Source of the DNA: CAZAOY01 sp964486925
Lineage (GTDB): Bacteria > Bacillota > Clostridia > Oscillospirales > Ruminococcaceae
Assembly: GCA_964486925.1 (NCBI GenBank)
Contig: CAZAOY010000026.1
Location: forward strand, 1 to 34,945
Length of the DNA stretch: 34,945 nucleotides
Direction: 5' to 3'
This document shows positions 24,196-31,383 of the stretch, piece by piece. The position numbers and the translations under genes were made by a program. The notes under the pieces are model-generated. The model had not been told where the DNA came from, ran no database searches, and saw only the letters and a program-made list of their open reading frames with translations. Numbering within the stretch: the first letter of the stretch is position 1; each line of letters opens with the position of its first letter.

Positions 24196-24216
24196 TTATT
24201 TAAGTTAATTAAATAA
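24196..24216 (-). promoter_or_regulatory. Candidate ROK operator before UroD-mttB
   Basis: On the minus strand the 17-base core TTAATTAACTTAAATAA differs at one position from the perfect palindrome at 27926-27946. It also forms a 9-bp inverted repeat ATTATTTAA/TTAAATAAT with a 5-nt centre (24195-24217). A TATAAA lies just upstream at 24217-24222 (minus), so the site covers the likely transcription start. Confidence 0.6.
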
Positions 24217-24248
24217 TTTATAACCCATACAATACCGTCCTAGCCGAT

Positions 24249-24276
24249 ATATGGCTCGCACCACTGCGAACCATAT
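24249..24276. repeat. Palindrome after GH4 gene, GGTTCGCA type
   Basis: ATATGG.TCGCA and TGCGA.CCATAT with a CCAC loop, one mismatch in 12 pairs, about 50 nt after the GH4 stop. The arm GGTTCGCA is shared with the copy at 31384. It may end the ROK-GH4 transcript. Confidence 0.5.
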
Positions 24277-24327
24277 TCAGCTGTTATATCAGACAATAGG
24301 GTAGTATTATTACAAGGTATCACCTTA

Positions 24328-25731
24328 CTAATCCCACTTAAGCGGTGCGATTAACTCCTTTTGAAGCTCAAATATCTCATTTATCACCGCAACAGCGTTG
24401 TTGTAGGTGGATACAGTCGGGTCGATCATCATCGCCTGTAGTAGCACGTTTCTTGACATCTTCTCGTAAGCCTCGATAACAAGCTTGTGAACGTAACCCT
24501 GCTTGTTAATCATGCTCTCGATTGCAGTAGGAAGTGCAGGTACAGGCTGTGGATGGATACCGTCCTTGTTGATGATACACGGCCCTTCAAGACACATATC
24601 CTGCATTAAACCGTCCATAGTACCCTTGTTTAGCATGTTTAGCGACGGTATGTAGCGGTTTAGGTCGAATACAATAGCCTCGATAATCGGGATACCGTAC
24701 TCGCTAGAACCGGTGATAGGACGGTCGTCATCCTTAGCCCACTCAAAGCTTTGTTCGTACATTTCTTGACGGTCTGCGTCCTTGTGGTCAAGGTGGATAG
24801 CTGTCGGATTTGAGGAGAAGGAGTAGACAAAGGTAGGGTGATCCTTAGTTTCCCAAGGCTTATCCTTAACAGGGTCAAAGAAGTATTGAATCTTAGAGCT
24901 TGCCAAAAACTCATCGCTCCATGCAATATATTCTCCGATATGGTTAGTACCAGGATACGGCCATAACCCGAAGGTTCTAAACATAATTCTGGATAAACCT
25001 AACTCATCCCATTCAGCAAGCCAGTGACCTTCCGCTTCCTTTTGTCTAAATAGAGGGTAAAGATCCTCGCCTGTCTTTTTATCCTTGATGGAGGTCATAA
25101 AGCCAAAGTGATTTAACCCATATCCCGTAACATCAAGCTCATCCTCGTTACGCTTTAGGATCTTAGCGATTTGACCTACCCCCATAGCAAACCCATGACA
25201 TACCCCAACCGCCTTGATGGAGGTAAGCTTAGTAATAGCCTCCACAAGCTTCGCCTCTGGGTTAGTGTAGTTAATTAGGTAGGCATTCGGGCAAACCTGC
25301 TCCATAGTACGAGCAATTTCTAGCATAGGCCCTACATTTCTAAGGAAATGGAACATCCCGCCAGGGCCGCCGTTTTCGCCGTAAACCTGTCTAAAGCCGT
25401 AGCGGTATGGTATATGAAAATCCTGTGACCAGTAGTGGTAGCGATCCTTCTCGATAGCGGTGATTACAAAGTCCGCGTCCTGTACCGCTTCCTTAAGGTT
25501 AAGGGTCGCCCAAAGCTTGATATCCCGCTTAGAACGGCGCACAAGCTCCTTTGCAAACTTCTCGCTAACCTCTAAAGCACGTCCGTCGATATCCATTAAA
25601 ACCACCTCTATTGGCAGGGTGTTTAGCATATCACTAAGCACGATATCCGATAGGGTAGCAGGGCAGAAGGACACACTCCCCGCACCAATCATAGCAATCT
25701 TTAGCTTCTTGTATGGTGTAGCATATGACAT
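24328..25731 (-). CDS. Glycoside hydrolase family 4 enzyme
   Basis: 467 residues, normal for GH4. The NAD-binding start KIAMIGAGSVSFCPATLSDI, LNLKEAVQDADFVITAIE, the metal-site Cys in VGVCHGF and His in GLNHFGF, and NYTNPEAKLVEAI are hallmarks. GH4 enzymes need NAD+ and Mn2+ and cleave alpha- or beta-glycosides by an oxidation-elimination route. The C-H-G-F metal motif and length fit alpha-glucosidase/alpha-galactosidase/glucuronidase (AglA/MelA-like) members, exact specificity unclear. AAGGAG precedes the ATG. It is 21 nt after the ROK kinase gene, one operon. Confidence 0.93.
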   Translation of the reverse strand: MSYATPYKKLKIAMIGAGSVSFCPATLSDIVLSDMLNTLPIEVVLMDIDGRALEVSEKFAKELVRRSKRDIKLWATLNLKEAVQDADFVITAIEKDRYHYWSQDFHIPYRYGFRQVYGENGGPGGMFHFLRNVGPMLEIARTMEQVCPNAYLINYTNPEAKLVEAITKLTSIKAVGVCHGFAMGVGQIAKILKRNEDELDVTGYGLNHFGFMTSIKDKKTGEDLYPLFRQKEAEGHWLAEWDELGLSRIMFRTFGLWPYPGTNHIGEYIAWSDEFLASSKIQYFFDPVKDKPWETKDHPTFVYSFSSNPTAIHLDHKDADRQEMYEQSFEWAKDDDRPITGSSEYGIPIIEAIVFDLNRYIPSLNMLNKGTMDGLMQDMCLEGPCIINKDGIHPQPVPALPTAIESMINKQGYVHKLVIEAYEKMSRNVLLQAMMIDPTVSTYNNAVAVINEIFELQKELIAPLKWD

Positions 25732-25752
25732 AAAAATTTCTCCTTTATCTCT

Positions 25753-26688
25753 TTATTCTATTTCATTCGATAGCATAACACTGCCAATAAGAGCGCTCCC
25801 AGCGTCGTCTAAAGCACTCAAAACAGTAAATTCCCCCACAAAGTCGGAAGCGTTGTTAAATTCATCGGTAATTAACCCGCTTAAAAATTCAAAATGATTA
25901 ATCGCAAGCCCGCCGCCAAGGATTAAAACCTGTGGCTTAAATAACGTTAACAGATTCCAGATTCCGTTCTTAAACTGCCGTGACAGCTCGCTAACAAAAC
26001 CATTAACCGCCTCGTTAGAGCCACCGTTGTAAACATCCATAACCTCGTCAAATCCGCTGTATCCTAAAGCCTTGCTTCGCTTGTTTACCATGCTCCCCGA
26101 GCATAATCCCTCAAAACAGCCGATCCTGCCGCAGTAACAACGCTCACCCGAAATATCCACAATCTGATGTCCCATCTCAGGATGAAACCGCCCCTTTGTA
26201 CGGTACAAACGCTCGCCGTCATAAAACGACACCCCGATACCCGTGCCAAAGGTCACCATAAGTACACTCTTGCCCTGTAATCCCTTGTAAGAAACCTCCC
26301 CAAGTAAAGCGGTGTTAACATCGTTATCAAGCTGTACGCTAACGTTAAGCCTTTCTTTTATGTAGGAAACAATGTTAAACCGATCCCACCCCATAAGGGT
26401 GTAGGGGTTCTCCACCGTTCCGAGTACAGGGTCAACAGGCCCCGCACAGCCGATACCGACACGAGCAAGGGTCACGTTATGCGCCTTTGTCATCCGTTTT
26501 ATCTCACTAATAATGCCGTCCGCCGACCGCTCCCCAGAGGTAGCACCCTTGCCACCTACAACGGTTTTAAAGCTACAGCTCTCAATCACCCTTCCGTCTT
26601 TGGTAGCGATACCGACAAGTATCTTCGTCCCGCCTATATCAACCGCTCCAACAACCTCTTTTTCTTCTGTCAATTCCTTTAAAAGCAC
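25753..26688 (-). CDS. ROK-family sugar kinase
   Basis: 311 residues. The phosphate-binding GAVDIGGTKILVGI (about 14-27), catalytic Asp in QLDNDVNTALLGE (about 117-129), LMVTFGTGIGVSF and the zinc motif HPEMGHQ...CYCGRIGCFE (about 168-191) define an active ROK hexokinase-type enzyme, such as a glucokinase or N-acetylmannosamine kinase. It would phosphorylate sugar freed by the GH4 enzyme encoded 21 nt downstream. Start is GTG with AAGGAGGG about 11 nt upstream. No HTH, in contrast to its neighbour. Confidence 0.93.
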   Translation of the reverse strand: MLLKELTEEKEVVGAVDIGGTKILVGIATKDGRVIESCSFKTVVGGKGATSGERSADGIISEIKRMTKAHNVTLARVGIGCAGPVDPVLGTVENPYTLMGWDRFNIVSYIKERLNVSVQLDNDVNTALLGEVSYKGLQGKSVLMVTFGTGIGVSFYDGERLYRTKGRFHPEMGHQIVDISGERCYCGRIGCFEGLCSGSMVNKRSKALGYSGFDEVMDVYNGGSNEAVNGFVSELSRQFKNGIWNLLTLFKPQVLILGGGLAINHFEFLSGLITDEFNNASDFVGEFTVLSALDDAGSALIGSVMLSNEIE

Positions 26689-26749
26689 CTAATCAATCAC
26701 CCTCCTTTCTTGTAATATTGCCATACCAATCTGCGGTTATCAGACTAGC

Positions 26750-27883
26750 TTAATCTTCGTCGAGCATTGACTTGACCTTTTGATCGATAATCATAGACGT
26801 TGCCCCGATAATCCCCGCGTCTACCGTGCTTTTTTGGTGGATGGTTACCGAAAAGATGGAAAGCCTTCGCACCTTCTCGCGGATAAGGGAGAGTAACCGA
26901 TCCCCAAGCCGTTCGGTAAGCACCCCGCCGATAACGATATCCTTAAGGTCAAGCACAGTGGTAATGTTGTTGATACAAAGCGCAACAGGGATCGCCACAT
27001 ATTCGCTGATAACCTGTAGGGTTTTCTCGTCATACTCGCTGTAGATGTCAAAATCGAATCGGCTCTTTAAACCGCTAAGGTTAATTCGGCTCTCAAGCCA
27101 ACCTGGGTTGTCATTCTCCGCTACATAGTCGTCAAGAAATGCCATATATCCGATCTCGCCTGAATTAAAGGTGTTACCAAGCCGTAGCTTTCCGTCTAGT
27201 ATAATCCCCGCACCAACCCCGGTTCCAAGGGAGATGTAAAGCATATCCCCACGGGTGTGCGAAAGACTGTTGTACTCGCCCAAAACCTCCATGTTAACGT
27301 CGTTGCCGATAACAACAGGCAGGTCAAACCGTTCTTTAATCCCATTAATAAGGAAGTCCACATTAGTTTTCTGGTTAACCCCGATAAGCGGAGCGAGCAG
27401 GATACAGTTGCCGGTAGGGTCATATATCCCAGGAATACCAATCCCAACACCGCAAACCTTGGTTATAGGAATGTTGGTGGATTCCAGTATCTGTAGGATA
27501 CTGTCGATAAAAACATCGGTAATCCCGCTGTCAAAAGGGCTGTCACACTTAAGGGTGGTGTGGCTTACAATCTCGCCCGCCATGTCGGTGATACCGATAC
27601 GAAGGTACTCGCCCTCAAGGATAATCCCAACAGCGTACCAAAGGGCAGCGTTAAAGCGGTAAAGCTGTGGTTTTCTCCCCACCGTGGTCTCTTGATCTGT
27701 GGAGGATATAGCATTAACGATACCCTTGCTCTGCATATAGTTCATAATCTTCATTACAGTAGGGGAGCTAATATCCAGCTCATTAGAGATATCGGTACGA
27801 GAGATAACCCCCCTTCGTTGTATAATTTTATATACAGTCTGTCGGTTTTTAAGTTTAACATCGTTTGCAAGATATGGTTTCAT
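26750..27883 (-). CDS. ROK-family transcriptional repressor
   Basis: 377 residues. A MarR-type winged HTH (about 13-70: RQTVYKIIQRRGVISRTDIS, then ISSPTVMKIMNYMQSKGIV) is joined to a ROK sugar-binding domain with VGIGIPGIYDPTG, VIGNDVNMEVLGEY and YISLGTGVGAGIILDG. The zinc cysteines are absent and the sugar-binding EIGH motif reads EIGYM, so ligand binding may differ from NagC/XylR. It is first gene of the ROK-kinase-GH4 operon (61-nt gap), with weak ribosome binding site AAAGAG. Its own promoter carries a perfect palindrome, supporting autoregulation. Confidence 0.92.
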   Translation of the reverse strand: MKPYLANDVKLKNRQTVYKIIQRRGVISRTDISNELDISSPTVMKIMNYMQSKGIVNAISSTDQETTVGRKPQLYRFNAALWYAVGIILEGEYLRIGITDMAGEIVSHTTLKCDSPFDSGITDVFIDSILQILESTNIPITKVCGVGIGIPGIYDPTGNCILLAPLIGVNQKTNVDFLINGIKERFDLPVVIGNDVNMEVLGEYNSLSHTRGDMLYISLGTGVGAGIILDGKLRLGNTFNSGEIGYMAFLDDYVAENDNPGWLESRINLSGLKSRFDFDIYSEYDEKTLQVISEYVAIPVALCINNITTVLDLKDIVIGGVLTERLGDRLLSLIREKVRRLSIFSVTIHQKSTVDAGIIGATSMIIDQKVKSMLDED

Positions 27884-27925
27884 ACTATCACTATCGCTCT
27901 TTCAATTATTTGTAATAAGTCAATT

Positions 27926-27946
27926 CGTTAATTAACTTAATTAACG
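27926..27946 (-). promoter_or_regulatory. Perfect 21-bp palindrome, ROK operator
   Basis: Arms CGTTAATTAA and TTAATTAACG around a single C, six nucleotides downstream of the -10 box of the ROK promoter, so it covers the transcription start. The layout fits repression by the adjacent ROK protein. A close copy lies at 24196-24216. Confidence 0.75.
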
Positions 27947-27951
27947 TTTTT

Positions 27952-27980
27952 ATTGTATCACAAAACGGTTACAAAATCAA
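27952..27980 (-). promoter_or_regulatory. Promoter of the ROK operon
   Basis: On the minus strand TTGATT (27975-27980), a 17-nt spacer, and TACAAT (27952-27957). The spacer contains TGTAACCGTTTTGT (27960-27973), which matches 12 of 14 positions of the CcpA cre consensus, failing only at the last two bases. That reading is weak. Confidence 0.65.
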
Positions 27981-28091
27981 CCGCTTTACAATAAAATAGC
28001 ATTAGATACAATTGTTACAATTTATTTTTGTATACAATAACAACTCTGCTAGGTAAAAATGCAATAAAACCACCAAAAAAATAATAAATCC

Positions 28092-28120
28092 TTGACATAA
28101 TTTATTTATTAAGGTATAAT
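28092..28120 (+). promoter_or_regulatory. Perfect consensus promoter, plus strand
   Basis: TTGACA (28092-28097), 17-nt spacer, TATAAT (28115-28120). It points to the P-loop kinase gene, giving a leader of about 310 nt. The leader holds an 8-bp hairpin GTATCATA/TATGATAC (28207-28226) and two palindromic repeats (28256, 28332). The promoter is divergent from the ROK operon. Confidence 0.85.
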
Positions 28121-28255
28121 TTACTTAAAACCTATACCAATACGACAATAACTACGCTAAAAACACAATATCACCTAAAAACCCCCGTTAGACACACTGC
28201 GCCAACGTATCATATAGGTATGATACAGCAAAAATTAACCCAAAATATAACCATC

Positions 28256-28280
28256 GGAATGCATACAATGCGTTCCAAAC
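28256..28280 (-). repeat. Palindrome, AACGCAT type
   Basis: Minus strand: GTTTGG, AACGCAT, TGT, ATGCATT and CC. Tag and one arm are mutated, indicating an older copy, within the leader of the P-loop kinase gene. Confidence 0.65.
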
Positions 28281-28331
28281 ATGGCAACACGCACAAACCG
28301 ACGTGAAACGTAGAAACCAAAACGCTAACAC

Positions 28332-28356
28332 GAAACGCATTGCAATGCGTTCCCTA
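28332..28356 (-). repeat. GTAGGG-tagged palindrome, AACGCAT type
   Basis: Minus strand: GTAGGG, GAACGCATTGCAATGCGTTTC. Second copy in the same leader, 76 nt from the first and in the same orientation. Confidence 0.7.
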
Positions 28357-28434
28357 CAATGGCGGTACGCAAAACCACGTGTAAAACACGTGAAAAACCA
28401 TAAACCACTCAAAAACAAAAAAGGATGTATTATT

Positions 28435-28995
28435 ATGAAGATATATATAGTAGGCTCGGTGGCGAGCGGGAAATCCACCCTTGCAAAACAGATAGCACAA
28501 CAGATCGGGATAAAATGCCATAGCCTTGATGAGGTGGTGCATAAATCCGACCCCACAAACCCGTGGGGCAACGTAAAACGCCCCGTGGCAGAACGTGAAA
28601 GGATCTTTGACTCCATACTGCAAAACCAACACTATATAATAGAAGATACAGGCAGAGCTTGCTTTGAACGAGGGTTTTCTAATGCGGATCAGATTGTGCT
28701 ATTGGATATCCCTTTTAAGGTTCGTAAAAGACGGATTATCACACGTTGGATAAAACAAAATATTGGACTGGAGAGCTGTACCTATAAACCACGGTATCGT
28801 ATGTTAAAATCCATGATCCAGTGGGCAAAGGACTACGACAACGGCAAGGATGGGCTTAGAAAAAGACTACAGCCTTATAAAGAGAAGGTGATCATCCTTC
28901 GGGACGGCGCACAGATAGACAGATACATAACCGAGCTAAACTGTATTAAACTACGGCAAAAAATGGGGAAAAATGTCGTTTCAAATAGCCGATAG
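28435..28995 (+). CDS. Small P-loop kinase (FlaR/adenylate kinase-like)
   Basis: 186 residues from ATG 28435. KIYIVGSVASGKSTLAKQIAQQIG carries the Walker A GSVASGKST (7-15), followed by HSLDEVVH, YIIEDTGRACFERGFSNADQIVLLDIPFKVRKRRIITRW and a basic C-terminus. This is the layout of the FlaR-like (topology modulation protein) P-loop kinases, whose substrate is generally unknown. An ATG at 28303 would add 44 basic residues encoded by the palindromic leader and lacks a ribosome binding site. AAGGA lies ten nucleotides before 28435. Confidence 0.8.
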   Translation: MKIYIVGSVASGKSTLAKQIAQQIGIKCHSLDEVVHKSDPTNPWGNVKRPVAERERIFDSILQNQHYIIEDTGRACFERGFSNADQIVLLDIPFKVRKRRIITRWIKQNIGLESCTYKPRYRMLKSMIQWAKDYDNGKDGLRKRLQPYKEKVIILRDGAQIDRYITELNCIKLRQKMGKNVVSNSR

Positions 28996-29380
28996 AAAAA
29001 ATTTCCCCGCTGAAAATTTTAGTCGGATGGTGTAAAAGTAACACCAAGATTACAAATCGGCTACAGAACATTTACAACAATTTACATAAGGGTAACAGTG
29101 ATAATCGACAAATTTCACTGTTATTTTTATGTAACCAAATAATTATACCATCTGTTATATTTCAGCAAAATTTAAAAATGAACATTAATTCACAGTATCT
29201 GGCAGTAAAGGATATAAAGCGATAGAGAATGGTAAATTATACAATTATAAGGTGAAATAATTATAGCAGTTGCATAATTTTAGCTTGCTGTCGTGCAAAG
29301 CGATAGATATTAAAAGGAAATATTATCTAATATATACAATACACTAAACGAAATTGTCGAATATGCCAAATAAGAAATTC
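28996..29380. other. AT-rich intergenic region
   Basis: Contains a terminator at 29085-29130, then about 250 nt of AT-rich sequence with no ORF above background and no family repeat that I could identify. Confidence 0.4.
29085..29130 (+). terminator. Terminator after P-loop kinase
   Basis: TAACAGTGA (29093-29101) and TCACTGTTA (29115-29123), extended by ACATAA/TTATGT outside, followed by a TTTTT run. It lies about 90 nt after the kinase stop. Confidence 0.8.
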
Positions 29381-29409
29381 TTTACAAATTTTTAGAGTTA
29401 TGCGATAAT
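29381..29409 (+). promoter_or_regulatory. Promoter for basic hypothetical gene
   Basis: TTTACA (29381-29386), 17-nt spacer, GATAAT (29404-29409). It faces the small ORF at 29468 and the gene at 29578. Confidence 0.6.
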
Positions 29410-29467
29410 AATACCATGTTAGCTGTAACAAAATTCCAGAGTTTTACATTCGACAAAACTCATAAAT

Positions 29468-29590
29468 ATGGATAAAGCTACAGCAAAAGAAATTCCAAAA
29501 ACAAAGAGGATAATCACCCTAATTAAAACTATAAAGAACGTTAGGGAGATGGATAAGAAAGGCAAGGTAGAGGGATTATGGAAAATGTAA
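29468..29590 (+). CDS. Possible 40-residue small protein
   Basis: An ATG opens 40 codons that end inside the next gene (13-nt overlap). The peptide is basic and part hydrophobic: TKRIITLIKTIKNVREMDKK in its middle. It follows the promoter at 29381 and could couple translation to the next gene. There is no good ribosome binding site, so it may be chance. Confidence 0.25.
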   Translation: MDKATAKEIPKTKRIITLIKTIKNVREMDKKGKVEGLWKM

Positions 29591-29988
29591 AGGTACCGCA
29601 TATAAAGACAAGGCTCACAAAACCACCCGCACTAAAATCGGCAAGCAAAGAAGAAAGACACCCCGCTAACAGCAAACCCCGCGGGAGCAGTAAACCTAAA
29701 AAAAGCAAAGCCATCACATCGGTAAAGCAAACCCTGTCCGACGCGGGCGAGAAGATCAAAAGCACTCTGGTACGCTACCGTATAAATAAACAAGAGAGCG
29801 AGATCGAGGGTGTTATGGCAACTACATACGGTATCGAGGTGGTAAGCGTGGTAAGCGGCAAGGTAGTGCTAACGGTAAACCACGCATTTAGCAGTCTGGC
29901 AATGGCGGAGGAGTTTATCAAGCTAATCGAGCTAAACAACGTAGAGAGCGTCCACTTCTTTGACGTTTTAATGGACTTTTTGGAATAG
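29578..29988 (+). CDS. Hypothetical protein with basic N-terminus
   Basis: 136 residues, no family recognised. Residues 1-48 are rich in Lys, Pro and Ser (KPPALKSASKEERHPANSKP) and look disordered. Residues 49-70 form a charged helix (SVKQTLSDAGEKIKSTLVRY), and 78-136 a compact alpha-beta domain (TTYGIEVVSVVSGKVVLTVN, then AMAEEFIKLIELNNVESVHF). No signal peptide or membrane segment. AGAGGG lies four to nine nucleotides before the ATG. A tail like this could bind nucleic acid or membrane surface, but no function is assigned. Confidence 0.65.
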   Translation: MENVKVPHIKTRLTKPPALKSASKEERHPANSKPRGSSKPKKSKAITSVKQTLSDAGEKIKSTLVRYRINKQESEIEGVMATTYGIEVVSVVSGKVVLTVNHAFSSLAMAEEFIKLIELNNVESVHFFDVLMDFLE

Positions 29989-30004
29989 AAGTTATGATAT
30001 ATGG

Positions 30005-30046
30005 GTTAGTAATGGGGCATGATGGTAGCATGTCCCCATTATTAAC
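30005..30046 (+). terminator. Hairpin between hypothetical genes
   Basis: TAATGGGG-CATG pairs with CATG-T-CCCCATTA (one bulge), 12 bp, loop ATGGTAG. It lies about 20 nt after the basic hypothetical gene. No T-run follows, so termination strength is uncertain. Confidence 0.5.
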
Positions 30047-30079
30047 GCAAGGGTAAATAATACATAACGCAATAAACAA

Positions 30080-30108
30080 TTGACATATCAGTATTTCTGT
30101 AGTATAAT
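30080..30108 (+). promoter_or_regulatory. Perfect consensus promoter for secreted pair
   Basis: TTGACA (30080-30085), 17-nt spacer, TATAAT (30103-30108), 27 nt before the ATG. The leader is only about 20 nt and carries AGAAGGAAG. Confidence 0.85.
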
Positions 30109-30135
30109 AGTACAAAAGCAAGAAGGAAGTGCGGT

Positions 30136-30516
30136 ATGAAAAAAGCTGTAATTTGTTGCATTTGTCTGTTTTTACTCTGCGTTACAGTACCATCTAATTA
30201 TGATGTAAGCGCCGCAATCAGCAACCCTAAACCTCCAACTCTGTCCCTGAAACTAAACAAAGAATCAGGTATCAATAACATTACCGTTAAGTGGAAACCG
30301 TTAAAGGATCATTATTATATTGTTCAGCGCAAGAGGGGTGATTCCAATATGTACCTAAACCTATGTAATTATACCAAGAACATGTCAACCCTTACAGATG
30401 ATTTTTTGGAAGCTGACAAGTATACATATAGGGTTAAGGTCTACAAGATTGTCAATAAAAAGAAGTATTTTAGCGACTGGAGCACTAAGAAATCGTTAGT
30501 TATTAAAGCTAATTAA
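30136..30516 (+). CDS. Secreted protein with fibronectin III-like domain
   Basis: 126 residues. A signal peptide (KK, then AVICCICLFLLCVTV, cleavage likely after VSA near residue 26) precedes one domain of about 95 residues. LSLKLNKESGINNITVKWKP, YYIVQRKRGDSNMY and KYTYRVKVYKIVNKKKYFSDWS follow the strand pattern and Tyr/Trp core of a fibronectin type III domain. No anchor motif, so probably released or held by a partner. It is followed 17 nt later by another secreted protein gene under the same promoter. Confidence 0.75.
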   Translation: MKKAVICCICLFLLCVTVPSNYDVSAAISNPKPPTLSLKLNKESGINNITVKWKPLKDHYYIVQRKRGDSNMYLNLCNYTKNMSTLTDDFLEADKYTYRVKVYKIVNKKKYFSDWSTKKSLVIKAN

Positions 30517-30533
30517 AACGACGAGGTAAGCGT

Positions 30534-31298
30534 ATGATAAAGCTGTCTGTTATCCTAGTAATTTTGCTACTGCTATCACCCTACACGGCTGCAATACAGT
30601 CGGGAGAGAGCGCAGAAACCTATGAAAGCCAGTATAGTATCTCTAATTCTAAGGAGTTTGATGGTGTAAAAGCCTTGGTTGGTTATATCGTAAAGGACAA
30701 AATACCCCAAAAGGATTATAAATATATCTTTTCCAATGATAACAAGAATAAAGATATCCTTTCGGTCTACATTCCCGACACAAGCTATACCGATGTACAG
30801 CTTACAAAAATCCAGATTATAGGGGATAACATCTATTATTCCTATACCGATAAAGCCTTCCTAAAGGAGTCGCAGGTTAAGGAGCAAAACGACGGTCTAA
30901 ACGACCAAACCACACCGAGCGAGGATAAATCCACCATAGAATTTGAGAGCCCAACAGCTACCGACCCCCAAAGCGAGCTTTTAGAGTTTGGCAGATACCT
31001 TTCTATAGGTTGGAACTATAAAGGTTATGGCACAAAAGGACTAAACTATCTTGTGGATACAAACAAGGGTGTAATAAAGGCGGTTAAATCTCTAAAAGGC
31101 TTCTACTACTCCGACATAAAAGACTTTAGCGGTACACTCATTATCGGTAAAACGGTCTACTGGGTAGAGAACAACTGTATGGTTCAAGCTACCATACCCA
31201 TTAAGAGATACAACAGCTTTGTTTCATACATGAAAGAGAATAAAAAGCTTATCAAAAAAGAAAAATACTCTAAGAAAACCTTTGAAAAAATCAAATAA
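30534..31298 (+). CDS. Secreted hypothetical protein
   Basis: 254 residues with an N-terminal hydrophobic segment (LSVILVILLLLSPYTAAIQS) that fits a signal peptide. The mature part has two beta-rich halves (about 40-110 and 150-225; e.g. TKIQIIGDNIYYSYTDKAF and SGTLIIGKTVYWVENNCMV) joined by an acidic, Thr/Ser/Pro-rich linker (about 115-145), and a very basic C-terminus (ENKKLIKKEKYSKKTFEKIK). The repeated I-G-x-x-x-Y motif suggests a bladed or DUF5050-like repeat, unproven. GAGGT seven nucleotides before the ATG. Operon with the preceding Fn3-like gene. Confidence 0.7.
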   Translation: MIKLSVILVILLLLSPYTAAIQSGESAETYESQYSISNSKEFDGVKALVGYIVKDKIPQKDYKYIFSNDNKNKDILSVYIPDTSYTDVQLTKIQIIGDNIYYSYTDKAFLKESQVKEQNDGLNDQTTPSEDKSTIEFESPTATDPQSELLEFGRYLSIGWNYKGYGTKGLNYLVDTNKGVIKAVKSLKGFYYSDIKDFSGTLIIGKTVYWVENNCMVQATIPIKRYNSFVSYMKENKKLIKKEKYSKKTFEKIK

Positions 31299-31306
31299 AA
31301 CACACC

Positions 31307-31345
31307 GTAGGGAACGCATTGTATGCGTTCCCTTGTTGTTTTCGC
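31307..31345 (+). terminator. GTAGGG palindrome acting as terminator
   Basis: GTAGGG-tagged palindrome (31307-31332): GGGAACGCAT, TGT, ATGCGTTCCC, followed by TTGTTGTTTT, nine nucleotides after the stop of the secreted protein gene. Here a member of the dispersed repeat family has the layout of an intrinsic terminator. Confidence 0.65.
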
Positions 31346-31383
31346 AAACCATCTAATTACCATACACCAGAACCAACCCAATC

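Noticed and set aside
28303..28434. Upstream ATG extending the P-loop kinase by 44 residues
   Set aside because: The extension is encoded by palindromic repeat DNA, has no ribosome binding site, and the Walker A start typical of the family follows the ATG at 28435.
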